Shown: positions 1 to 7,404 of the stretch, piece by piece | How positions within the stretch are numbered: the first letter of the stretch is position 1 | Layout: each line of letters begins with the position of its first letter | Source: Luteibacter sp. OK325 | Lineage (GTDB): Bacteria; Pseudomonadota; Gammaproteobacteria; Xanthomonadales; Rhodanobacteraceae | Assembly (NCBI RefSeq): GCF_003050935.1 | Contig: NZ_QAOX01000003.1 | Location: forward strand, 310,001 to 374,000 | Reading direction: 5' to 3' | Length of the DNA stretch: 64,000 bases | Notes under the pieces: model-generated | The model's input: only the letters and a program-made list of their open reading frames with translations | Databases searched by the model: none | Told to the model about the DNA's origin: nothing | Made by a program: the position numbers and the translations under genes

Positions 1-24
1 GACGTTGAAGGTGGCGATCTTCAT
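1..24 (-). CDS. xthA: Exodeoxyribonuclease III, first 8 codons (partial)
   Basis: The complement of the first 24 bases reads MKIATFNV, the conserved opening of XthA/ExoIII-family apurinic endonucleases (usually MKIATFNVNGI). The rest of the gene lies left of the window. XthA cuts DNA at abasic sites and degrades one strand of duplex DNA from 3' ends in base excision repair. Only eight residues are visible, so a related endonuclease/exonuclease/phosphatase-family protein cannot be excluded. Confidence 0.55.
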
Positions 25-81
25 GGCGGGCAATGTCCGGCAGCCCCAGTCGACGCCCGGTGACGGGACACAGCAACTCCC

Positions 82-199
82 TGCGGGAGCCGCTTCACGG
101 TGGGAGCCGCTTCATGGTGGGAGCCGCTTCAGCGGCGATGGGTGCTTGCCTCGACCTGGCCCGCTGCCGCGGGATCGCCGGCATAGCCGGCTCCCACAA
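82..199. repeat. REP/BIME cluster, about four units
   Basis: Three direct heads of the GGGAGCCGCTTC type (the first two with damaged second arms) are followed by the spacer palindrome CCCGCTGCCGCGGG and an inverted unit with the GCCGGCATAGCCGGC core. The cluster lies between the divergent starts of xthA and the TonB receptor. The rest of the 620-base gap (200-645) holds an AT-richer leader and the 20-bp motif at 421-440, and no gene that I can support. Confidence 0.85.
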
Positions 200-420
200 G
201 TTCAGCTCTGCCCTGGGTGCTCGGGCTGGCACAAGATTTGCCACGATCCAACGATGTGCACGATTTGTGAACGCGAAATACCAAACCACCCCTTTATTCC
301 GGTTTTTTTTGCGACCCCCGAGAGCGTGCGCTTACGCAATTTCGGCAAGACTGACTAAACACAAAAACTCGCTCAAATACCCATAGTTACACCGTTTTCT
401 GCTGCGCCGCGCCATGGCGT

Positions 421-440
421 TTAGACGGCTGGACGGCCAT
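421..440 (+). promoter_or_regulatory. Motif shared with the tonB leader, candidate operator
   Basis: TTAGACGGCTGGACGGCCAT matches 17 of 20 positions of the complement of 11097-11116, upstream of the tonB gene. It is followed directly by CCAAACGTCC, a partial inverted copy. The repeated GACG cores recall tandem met-box-like sites, but I cannot name the regulator. It lies about 200 bases before the receptor start. Confidence 0.4.
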
Positions 441-645
441 CCAAACGTCCGTTCGGACCTCTGGACAACGACTGAGGCCTCGTGTAAACCGTAAGACCAG
501 TTCATTTGGATCGAGACAAATGAACGGATCAGCGACGGAGCGCGGGGAGGGGTCTTCGAGGCTCCATGCGCGGCGAAAGGCGGGGGCCTGTCGCCGCGGT
601 CCCGTGCTGCCGTCATTTCGGGACAAAAGACATTTCGGGGAAGGC

Positions 646-3600
646 ATGAAAAACCAGTTTCTCTCTCGCAGGAGCGCACTCGCACTGGCGGTATGTACCT
701 GCCTGGGCGGCGTTTCGAGCGTCTACGCGCAGTCCACTACCGGCAGTATCAACGGCAACGTGCCGGTTGCGGGCAATGAAACCGTGGTCATCGAGAACAC
801 CAACGGCTTCCGCCGCGAGGTTCAGGTCGACGCACGCGGCAAGTACGCCGCCAACCAGCTTCCGCTCGGCACCTACTCGGTCAGCTTGCTGCGCGACGGT
901 GCCACCGTCGATTCGCGCAAGGACGTGAGCCTGCGCGTCGGCGCCAGTACCGATGTGTCGTTCAATGCAGCCGCGGCATCTGCCGGCGATGCCGCCGACG
1001 CCACCTCGCTCAGTGGTGTCACCGTCACCGGTACCGCCCTGCCCAACATCGACGTGACCTCCACCGACTCGCGCACTGTTATCACCTCCGAGCAGCTTGC
1101 CAAGCTGCCGTTGGGTCGTAGCGCCGAGGCCATCGCGTCGCTGGCGCCCGGCGTCGTCAATAACGGCGGCAACTTCAAGAGCGACAACGGCAACTCGGTC
1201 GTCAGCTTCGGCGGTGCCGCCGCCAACGAGAACGCGTACTACATCAACGGTTTCAACACGACCGATCCGCTCAACGCGCTCGGTGGCCTGCAGCTGCCGT
1301 ACGGCGCGATCGACCAGCAGGAGGCCTTGTCGGGCGGCTATAGCGCCATGTACGGCCGTTCCGATGGCGGCGTGATCAGCCAGGTCGGCAAGCGCGGCAC
1401 GAACGAATGGCACTTCGGCGCACAGGTGATCTGGGAGCCGGAGTGGGCACGCGCCTCGGGTCCGAACCTCCGTTACGCCAATGTCCCGGCGTCGGCCCCG
1501 GCAGGTGACCTGTACCAGCCGAAGAGCCAGAACACCCAGTGGACCACGACCACCAGCGTTTATGCCGGCGGCCCGCTGATCAAGGACAAGCTGTTCTTCT
1601 TCGTCGCGGGTGAATTCGAGAAGCAGAATTCGAATACCGTCAACGAAGTCGGCAACACCACGCCTGCGTCGAACAACGTCTACAAGGACCCGCGCTGGTA
1701 CACCAAGCTCGACTGGAACATCAACGACAACAACATCATCGAACTCACTGACGTTGGCGACAAGCGCGAGGGTTCGGGCACGCGTTACAAGTACGATTAC
1801 CAGAACCTGACACGTACCTCGACCATCGGCCCCGTGGACAACACCAAGACCGGCGGCACGTTGTGGTTGGCCAAGTACACCGGCTACATCACCGACGATC
1901 TCACCGTAAGCGCCAGCTACGGCAAGATGTCGAACAAGAACTACGACCAGCCCGGTGGTGAGTACGACCCGACCCTGTCGCGCGTCGACAGCTCGACCCT
2001 GCAGAACCCCGCGCTCAACGGCGGCAAGCCCATCCAGAACAGCCAGGTTGGCGACATCAGCTCGGCGGGCCGTGGCAACAAGACCAACAACCTGCGCTTC
2101 GATGTCGCTTACAAAGCGGGCGACCACACGATCTCGGTCGGTATCGACAACGTGAAGTCGCAGATCCTGGATTTCGGCACCAACAGTCCCGGGCCAGGCT
2201 ATACCTGGACGTACGGCGTGCAGAAGGATCCGAACATCGCCATCGACAACACGCCGGGGCAGAATTTCGTGCCGGCGCCAGCCCTGTTCCCGAACGGCCA
2301 GAGCGGTTACTGGGTCAACAAGGCCGTCGTCGCCAACTCGGTGAACGTGCGCTCCGACCAGAAGGCGCAGTACATCGAAGACAAGTGGCAGGTCAGTGAC
2401 CGCTGGCTGGTTTCCATCGGCCTGCGCAATGACCAGTTCACCGACTACAACCAGAACGGTGAGTCCTTCATCAAGCAGACCTCACCGCAGTGGGCCCCGC
2501 GCCTGGGTGCTGCGTGGGACGTGAATGGCGACGGCAGCTTCAAAATCTACGCTAATGCAGGCCGCTACTACCTTGGCCTGCCGCTGAGCCCGGCGACCGG
2601 CGCTGCCGCTGGCTACACGGCCACCCAGCAGTACTTCACGTACTCCGGGATCGACCCGGTGACCGGCGCGCCGACGGGCCTCACGCAGTTCAGTAATGTC
2701 GTCTCGGGCAACAACTCGTACGGTATTCCGCCCGACCCGCGTACGGTCGCCGGCAAGGGGCTGAAGGCCGAGAACCAGGACGAGTACATCCTGGGCTTCG
2801 ATAAGCTCCTGTCCGCCAACTGGACCTACGGCGCCAAGCTGACGGTACGCAAGCTCAACTCGGTCATCGATGACTTCTGCGACATCGGTCTGGTGACCGA
2901 CAAGGCCGCTGCCCTCGGTTATACGGTCGGCTCGACCAATAGCTGCTACCTGGTCAACGGCGGCCAGGCCAACACCTTCACGATTCTCGACACTGCCGGC
3001 AATGCGCAGGAAGTGCCGCTCAGCCGCGAAGAGATGGGCATGCCGAAGCCGAAGCGGCGTTACTACTCCGCCGAGCTCTTCATGACGCACGAGTTCGACG
3101 GCGTGTGGTACGGCAAGTTCGACTACGTCTTCTCGCGCTCGTACGGCGATACCGAAGGCCAGTCGCGCACCGATACGCGCCAGTCCGGTGCCGCCGGCAG
3201 CGTCGACTGGGACAACCAGTACGTTATGGCCAACTCCAACGGCGTGCTCGGCAACGATCACCCGCACGTGTTCAAGGCCTACGGTTACTGGCAGTTCGCA
3301 CCGGAATGGCAGGCCTCGGGCAACTTCACGGCCGCCAGTGGCGCGCCGCAGAACTGCCTCGGTTACTACGGTGACGGCGTGACCGATCCGGATCCCGCCC
3401 ACTACGGCAGCTCGTACCACTCATGCGATGGCAAGCCGTCACCCCCGGGTGCCGCGGGTCGCCTGCCGTGGACGTTCCAGCTGGATCTCGGCGTCACGTA
3501 CCGTCCGGAATGGGCTGCGTCAAAGCTGGCGTTCTCGGCGAACGTCTTCAACGTACTGAACGAGCAGCGTCCCACGTTCCGCTATCCGACCGAGTTCTCC

Positions 3601-3690
3601 TCACCGGGCACACCGAGTCCGATCTACGGCGTTGGGTTGTACACCCAGGACCCCCGCTACGCGCGCCTGGCGGTTTCGTACGACTTCTAA
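646..3690 (+). CDS. Oar-like TonB-dependent outer-membrane receptor
   Basis: A 1014-residue protein with a signal peptide ending near VYAQ. Next come a carboxypeptidase-regulatory-like beta-sandwich (about residues 25-115, from GSINGNV to the GAST region), a plug domain beginning at VTVTGTALP (about residue 125) and a long beta-barrel ending in AVSYDF, the terminal aromatic expected of an outer-membrane protein. This is the domain order of Oar-type receptors, which take up large or oligomeric substrates using TonB energy. The substrate is unknown. I chose ATG 646 because it precedes the signal peptide and follows GGGGAAGG; the frame is open further upstream but that part looks non-coding. A stem-loop terminator follows. 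The 20-bp motif about 200 bases upstream is shared with the tonB gene at 11240, suggesting joint control (inference). Confidence 0.9.
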   Translation: MKNQFLSRRSALALAVCTCLGGVSSVYAQSTTGSINGNVPVAGNETVVIENTNGFRREVQVDARGKYAANQLPLGTYSVSLLRDGATVDSRKDVSLRVGASTDVSFNAAAASAGDAADATSLSGVTVTGTALPNIDVTSTDSRTVITSEQLAKLPLGRSAEAIASLAPGVVNNGGNFKSDNGNSVVSFGGAAANENAYYINGFNTTDPLNALGGLQLPYGAIDQQEALSGGYSAMYGRSDGGVISQVGKRGTNEWHFGAQVIWEPEWARASGPNLRYANVPASAPAGDLYQPKSQNTQWTTTTSVYAGGPLIKDKLFFFVAGEFEKQNSNTVNEVGNTTPASNNVYKDPRWYTKLDWNINDNNIIELTDVGDKREGSGTRYKYDYQNLTRTSTIGPVDNTKTGGTLWLAKYTGYITDDLTVSASYGKMSNKNYDQPGGEYDPTLSRVDSSTLQNPALNGGKPIQNSQVGDISSAGRGNKTNNLRFDVAYKAGDHTISVGIDNVKSQILDFGTNSPGPGYTWTYGVQKDPNIAIDNTPGQNFVPAPALFPNGQSGYWVNKAVVANSVNVRSDQKAQYIEDKWQVSDRWLVSIGLRNDQFTDYNQNGESFIKQTSPQWAPRLGAAWDVNGDGSFKIYANAGRYYLGLPLSPATGAAAGYTATQQYFTYSGIDPVTGAPTGLTQFSNVVSGNNSYGIPPDPRTVAGKGLKAENQDEYILGFDKLLSANWTYGAKLTVRKLNSVIDDFCDIGLVTDKAAALGYTVGSTNSCYLVNGGQANTFTILDTAGNAQEVPLSREEMGMPKPKRRYYSAELFMTHEFDGVWYGKFDYVFSRSYGDTEGQSRTDTRQSGAAGSVDWDNQYVMANSNGVLGNDHPHVFKAYGYWQFAPEWQASGNFTAASGAPQNCLGYYGDGVTDPDPAHYGSSYHSCDGKPSPPGAAGRLPWTFQLDLGVTYRPEWAASKLAFSANVFNVLNEQRPTFRYPTEFSSPGTPSPIYGVGLYTQDPRYARLAVSYDF

Positions 3691-3733
3691 GAACGCTTAA
3701 ACCCTTTACATCCCTGTGTAACTCTTGCGCCCC

Positions 3734-3787
3734 CTTCGGACTCCGGCTCCTCCCCAGCCGGTTTCCGAAGCCGGGCGCTCTTTTTTT
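3734..3787 (+). terminator. Rho-independent terminator of the TonB receptor gene
   Basis: A two-part stem, CTTCGGA with TCCGAAG and inside it CCGGCT with AGCCGG, is followed by a seven-T run at 3781-3787. It sits 44 bases after the stop codon. Confidence 0.85.
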
Positions 3788-3796
3788 ATAGGCAAT

Positions 3797-3822
3797 GTAG
3801 GAGCCGATTCATCGGCTCCTAC
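3797..3822. repeat. Minimal REP palindrome overlapping a stop codon
   Basis: A perfect 26-base palindrome with GTAGGAGCC on both flanks of the GATTCATC centre. Its right end contains the CTA that is the TAG stop of the minus-strand gene ending at 3819. Confidence 0.85.
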
Positions 3823-4205
3823 TCGCCCGAAGCCGCCACGACCATCTCGATGTAACCCAGGATCTCCGCGACGCTGAGCTCGAAAACCCCGGCGTCGCCG
3901 TTGTCGTAAGCCTGGCGCCAGACGGCATAGCCGTTCTCCCAGGCGGTGTCCTGGTCGGACGCCGTGGTCAGTTCGCGCAGGCTCTTATCCAGCGACGTCC
4001 GCAGCACCGCCGCATGGTGCATGGCGGGCTGGGCACCACCGGGAACGCGGTGGTTACGCAGCCTCACGCCGAGGATGGAGACGTGAAACACCTCGCCGTC
4101 TTCCGGCTCGACGCCAATCTTGCGGATGACGACGCGCGAGCCGTCCTCACCGGGGCGGTGGTCGTAGGTCCAGACCTGGCCCTCGGCATAGTCGGGCTTC
4201 GTCAT
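3819..4205 (-). CDS. Hypothetical protein, 128 aa
   Basis: I do not recognise the family. The product is soluble, acidic and without a signal peptide or membrane segment. It starts MTKPDYAEGQVWTYDHRPGEDGSR, a small beta-rich-looking N-terminal part, and has a helical C-terminal half (about 65-125) rich in Ala and Glu. The coding pattern matches its neighbours, which supports a real gene. Its stop codon is provided by the REP palindrome at 3797-3822, so the C-terminus may have been changed by that element. It is convergent with the TonB receptor gene and divergent from fpr; no function can be inferred from context. Confidence 0.65.
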   Translation of the reverse strand: MTKPDYAEGQVWTYDHRPGEDGSRVVIRKIGVEPEDGEVFHVSILGVRLRNHRVPGGAQPAMHHAAVLRTSLDKSLRELTTASDQDTAWENGYAVWRQAYDNGDAGVFELSVAEILGYIEMVVAASGE

Positions 4206-4335
4206 CGGTAGCGCCTTGTTCCAGCAGGGCTTTGCATCTTAGAGGTTGGGGCCACCCGAGGATATGGATTATCCTTACCGCCACGACGCGCGAGGCAGCG
4301 CGGCCCCGCAGGCCGCTTCCCCAGCTGATCCCCCG

Positions 4336-4358
4336 GCTACCGCGCACGGCGCGGTAGC
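4336..4358. other. Perfect 10-bp hairpin in the fpr leader
   Basis: GCTACCGCGC, a three-base loop ACG, then GCGCGGTAGC. The hairpin ends 34 bases before the chosen fpr start. There is no following T run, so a leader structure or protein site is more likely than a terminator. Confidence 0.5.
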
Positions 4359-4392
4359 TCCGTCACTTTCGTTTTCGAGGTTCGAACAGACC

Positions 4393-5169
4393 ATGGTGGC
4401 ATTGGCGACCGAGCACGTCATCGACGTGCACCACTGGAACGACACGCTTTTCAGCTTCCGCACGACGCGCGATCCGGGTTTCCGCTTCGAAAGCGGGCAC
4501 TTTGTCATGATCGGCCTGGAAGTGGAGGGCCGCCCGCTGATGCGTGCGTATTCCATCGCCAGCGCGCATTACGAAGAGCACCTGGAGTTCTTCAGCATCA
4601 AGGTGCAGGACGGCCCGTTGACCTCACGCCTGCAGCACCTGAAGCCGGGCGACCCGATCATTGTCAGCCGCAAGCCCACGGGCACCCTGGTGCTGAACGA
4701 CCTGAAGCCTGGCAAGCGCCTGTATCTGCTGGGCACCGGCACGGGCCTGGCGCCGTTCCTGTCGATCATCCGCGACCCGGAAACCTACGAGCGCTTCGAC
4801 ACGATCGTGCTGGCGCACGGCGTTCGTCATGTGAACGACCTGGCCTACTCGGAGTACATCGAGAAGGTGCTGCCCGAGCATGAATACCTGGGTGAACTGG
4901 TGCGCGAGAAGCTTCGGTATTACCCCACGGTGACGCGCGAAGAGTTTCGCAATCGGGGTCGGATCACGGACGCCATTGCGGACGGCGAGATGGCTCGCGC
5001 CCTGGGTTTGCCGCAAATCAATCCGGCCGAAGACCGGGTGATGCTTTGCGGTAGTCCGTCGATGCTGGACGATATTTGTGTACTGCTGGACGGTGAAGGG
5101 TTTCAGGCCTCGCCGCGTACGCGGGAGCCCGGGGATTATGTGATCGAGCGGGCGTTTGTAGAGAAGTGA
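4393..5169 (+). CDS. fpr: Ferredoxin--NADP+ reductase
   Basis: A 258-residue protein with the length and motifs of bacterial Fpr, which moves electrons between NADPH and ferredoxin or flavodoxin. The FAD site is RAYSIAS (about residue 55), the pyrophosphate/NADP loop is LLGTGTGLAPFLSI (about 110-125), and MLCGSPSML (about 215-225) is the conserved nicotinamide-side motif. The C-terminus ends VIERAFVEK, typical of the family. I chose ATG 4393 because it gives the family length and begins at the first homologous residues; in-frame ATGs at 4246 and 4264 would add a low-complexity Ala/Pro tail. A perfect hairpin lies in the leader, and a REP cluster follows the gene. Confidence 0.92.
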   Translation: MVALATEHVIDVHHWNDTLFSFRTTRDPGFRFESGHFVMIGLEVEGRPLMRAYSIASAHYEEHLEFFSIKVQDGPLTSRLQHLKPGDPIIVSRKPTGTLVLNDLKPGKRLYLLGTGTGLAPFLSIIRDPETYERFDTIVLAHGVRHVNDLAYSEYIEKVLPEHEYLGELVREKLRYYPTVTREEFRNRGRITDAIADGEMARALGLPQINPAEDRVMLCGSPSMLDDICVLLDGEGFQASPRTREPGDYVIERAFVEK

Positions 5170-5173
5170 TCCC

Positions 5174-5324
5174 TGTGGGAGCCGCTTCAGCGGCGATGTG
5201 GGAGCCGATTCATCGGCGATCCCGCGAAGCGGGCCAGAGCATCGCCGATGAATCGGCTCCCACAAGAGCAATCGCCGATGAATCGGCTCCCATAAGAGCA
5301 ATCGCCGATGAATCGGCTCCTACA
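5174..5324. repeat. REP/BIME cluster, five units
   Basis: Two direct units (GCTTCAGC and GATTCATC cores), a spacer CCCGCGAAGCGGG, then three inverted GATGAATC units separated by the near-identical AAGAGCAATCGCC linker. It lies between the convergent fpr and kinase-like genes. Confidence 0.9.
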
Positions 5325-5333
5325 GGGGCTCTT

Positions 5334-5996
5334 TTAGCGGCGGATGCGGCCTTGGCCTTCGTTGTCCCAGTAGCCGAAGATGCGCCGGGCGATGAGCTTG
5401 TAGAGGCGCTTGCCGGTGGCGCGCCAGAGCCGCGAATGTGGCGCCGGGGTGGACAGGATCGCCCGCTGGCGGGTGGAAAGTCGGTCCGGTGCATAGGTAC
5501 GCTTGTGCTTTAGCAGGTGACGCAGGTCTTCGCGCGCCAGCAGCCGGAACAGATTGCCCCGGCGTCCGCGTGTCCAGGCGATCTGGAAATCCACCAGCGC
5601 TGGCGAGCCGTCTTCACGTACCAGCCAGTTCGGCTCCTTGGCCAGGTCGTTATGCACGATGCCACGCCGGTGCAACCTGGCGAGCAGGCGCAGGGCGTCA
5701 CGGTAATACGCCGGGTCCAAAGGCTTGCCGACCTGCATCGGCTCGCCAGCCATATAGCTGCGCTCGAGCACCCGCCCGTTCCACGCAAGCAGCCGCGGCA
5801 CGCCGTCGATCCCATCCAGACGAGCCAGCGCACGCGCCTCACGCGCCGCGGCGCGGCGGGCAAACCCACGCGCCCACCAGCGGGCCGAGTCGATATCGCG
5901 ACGAATCAACAGCACGCCATTGCGCTCGACACGCTCGATGCGGCCGAGTTCGTCGGCTTTGAGGAGGGTGACGGTTTCGCTGGTCGTGTCGTGCAC
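5334..5996 (-). CDS. RIO/lipopolysaccharide-kinase-like protein kinase
   Basis: A 220-residue small protein-kinase fold without membrane segments. HRRGIVHNDLAKEPNWL (about 110-126) carries the catalytic HxD and downstream Asn, and VDFQIAW (about 137) takes the place of the Mg-binding DFG, with Gln for Gly as in RIO1/WaaP-like kinases. A glycine loop is not obvious. The C-terminal part is basic. It could phosphorylate a protein, lipopolysaccharide core or a small molecule; the sequence does not decide. The start is GTG 5996, preceded by AGGA at good spacing. It is divergent from the DUF3298 lipoprotein gene. Confidence 0.75.
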   Translation of the reverse strand: MHDTTSETVTLLKADELGRIERVERNGVLLIRRDIDSARWWARGFARRAAAREARALARLDGIDGVPRLLAWNGRVLERSYMAGEPMQVGKPLDPAYYRDALRLLARLHRRGIVHNDLAKEPNWLVREDGSPALVDFQIAWTRGRRGNLFRLLAREDLRHLLKHKRTYAPDRLSTRQRAILSTPAPHSRLWRATGKRLYKLIARRIFGYWDNEGQGRIRR

Positions 5997-6079
5997 GCTG
6001 TTCCTTTAGTTCGTTGACGCTACCTGCGCTGCGGGAGGGCTACGCTAAGATGCGAGCCTTGCAGGGAGGAATTGCCGAC

Positions 6080-6850
6080 ATGTTGGTGCGACACATTCTG
6101 TCGCTGGTCTTTGCCATGGCCGGCCTTGCAGCCTGCCGTGGCGGAACGGACCGGACGAACGGCGGAGACTCGCCGCCGCCCGCGCGGGCGAGCGTCGACA
6201 AGGATACCGAATCCGGCCAGGAGGGCCTTTATACGATGGAATTGTCCCTGCCCGACCTGCCGCCGAGGGCCGCGCCGCTGCGCGCGACGATCGAACGCTA
6301 CGTAGACCGGCAAAAACGCGCCTTCATGGACAGCCTGGACGCTCCCGGCGCCCGTGAACGCGCACGCGCGCTGCCCTGGGACCTCAACCTCGACATCGCT
6401 GTCGCCTCGCGCACCGACCGCTTCATCAACGTCCAGGTGGATGGCTCGGCCTTCACCGGCGCGTCGCATCCGGCGCCCATCGTCGACAGCTTCACCTATG
6501 ACGTCGAAGCCCACCGCGTCATCGGCATTCGTGAGCTGTTCGCCGATCCGCACGGGGCCGAAAAGGCGTTCGCCGCCGAAGCACGGCGCCAGTTACTCAC
6601 CGCGCTGGACGACCAGGACGAGCCACTGGCTTCGGACAGTGAACAGATCGACGCGGGCACGGAGCCGGGCAAGGACCACTTCCGTGTCTTCAGCCTGCTC
6701 ACCGGCCCGGACAACAAGGTGCACGGCCTGACCTTCATCTTCCCGCCCTACCAGGTGGCCTCCTACGCGGCCGGTCCACAGGCCGTGGACGTGCCCAGCG
6801 ATGCCTTCTCGGCCTACTTGAAACCGGAGTACCGCGGGGCTTTCCGTTGA
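6080..6850 (+). CDS. DUF3298-family lipoprotein
   Basis: A 256-residue predicted lipoprotein. Its signal peptide ends in the lipobox LAAC (about residue 17), so it should be anchored to a membrane facing the periplasm. The body matches the PdaC-like plus DUF3298 pattern of RsiV-type proteins: GASHPAPIVDSFTYD in the middle and IFPPYQVASYAAGP near the C-terminus. Family members are found as lysozyme-sensing anti-sigma factors or cell-wall-associated proteins, but no sigma gene is adjacent, so the role is open. ATG 6080 is preceded by AGGGAGGA at nine bases; the upstream in-frame Met codons would bury the signal peptide. Its TGA overlaps the ATG of the DUF456 gene by one base, so the two are probably translationally coupled. 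Confidence 0.8.
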   Translation: MLVRHILSLVFAMAGLAACRGGTDRTNGGDSPPPARASVDKDTESGQEGLYTMELSLPDLPPRAAPLRATIERYVDRQKRAFMDSLDAPGARERARALPWDLNLDIAVASRTDRFINVQVDGSAFTGASHPAPIVDSFTYDVEAHRVIGIRELFADPHGAEKAFAAEARRQLLTALDDQDEPLASDSEQIDAGTEPGKDHFRVFSLLTGPDNKVHGLTFIFPPYQVASYAAGPQAVDVPSDAFSAYLKPEYRGAFR

Positions 6851-7332
6851 TGGACCTGTTCCTGTACGTGCTCGCCGCCGCCCTGGTCGTCGGCGGTCTG
6901 GCGGGTGCGATCTTGCCGATTCTGCCTGGTGTCCCGATGATTTTCGGCGGTATCTGGCTGGCAGCCGCCGTGGACGAGTACCGGCACCTGGGCTGGGGCT
7001 GGTTGGTGGCGATCGGAATCGTGGCGGCCCTGGGGATCGCCGTGGACTTCATTTCCGGCTCGCTGGGTGCAAAGAAGATCGGCGCAAGTCCACGCGCACT
7101 CTGGGGCGCCGGCATCGGCACCACCATTGGTATGTTCTTCGGCCTGCCCGGCCTGCTCATCGGCCCCTTCGCCGGTGCCGTGATCGGCGAGCTGTGGTCG
7201 GGCAAGAGCATCCTGCGTTCGGCCCATGTCGGCGTCAGCACCTGGTTCGGCATGCTGTTGGGTATCGTCGCCAAGGTGGTCCTTTCGTTCCTGATGATCG
7301 GCATGGCCGGCGTGGCCCTGCTCTTCAGCTGA
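6850..7332 (+). CDS. DUF456 membrane protein
   Basis: A 160-residue hydrophobic protein with four to five membrane segments and the glycine-rich LPILPGVPMIFGGIW near the N-terminus. A repeated pattern, VDFISGSLGAKKIGASPRALWGAGIG and GMFFGLPGLLIGPFAGAVIGEL, is diagnostic of DUF456. The function of this family is unknown. The start ATG shares a base with the stop of the lipoprotein gene. A TTG three bases earlier is also in frame, but the ATG fits the overlap better. The next gene begins 72 bases later with its own ribosome site. Confidence 0.85.
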   Translation: MDLFLYVLAAALVVGGLAGAILPILPGVPMIFGGIWLAAAVDEYRHLGWGWLVAIGIVAALGIAVDFISGSLGAKKIGASPRALWGAGIGTTIGMFFGLPGLLIGPFAGAVIGELWSGKSILRSAHVGVSTWFGMLLGIVAKVVLSFLMIGMAGVALLFS

Positions 7333-7404
7333 CGGGCCTTCCGGCACATTGGCGGGGCCCGGGCGCAGCGGCTAGTCTCGGCGGACCATCAAGGGGAGAT
7401 ACCC

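Noticed and set aside
5-386. Several open frames near the left end with translated WEPLHGGSRF or IADESAPT-like stretches
   Set aside because: They are readings of the REP cluster; the peptides recur at every cluster in the window and have no coding pattern beyond it.
613-2127. A 504-codon open frame antisense to the TonB receptor
   Set aside because: High-GC shadow: valine/arginine/glycine-rich translation without domains, fully opposite a clear receptor gene.
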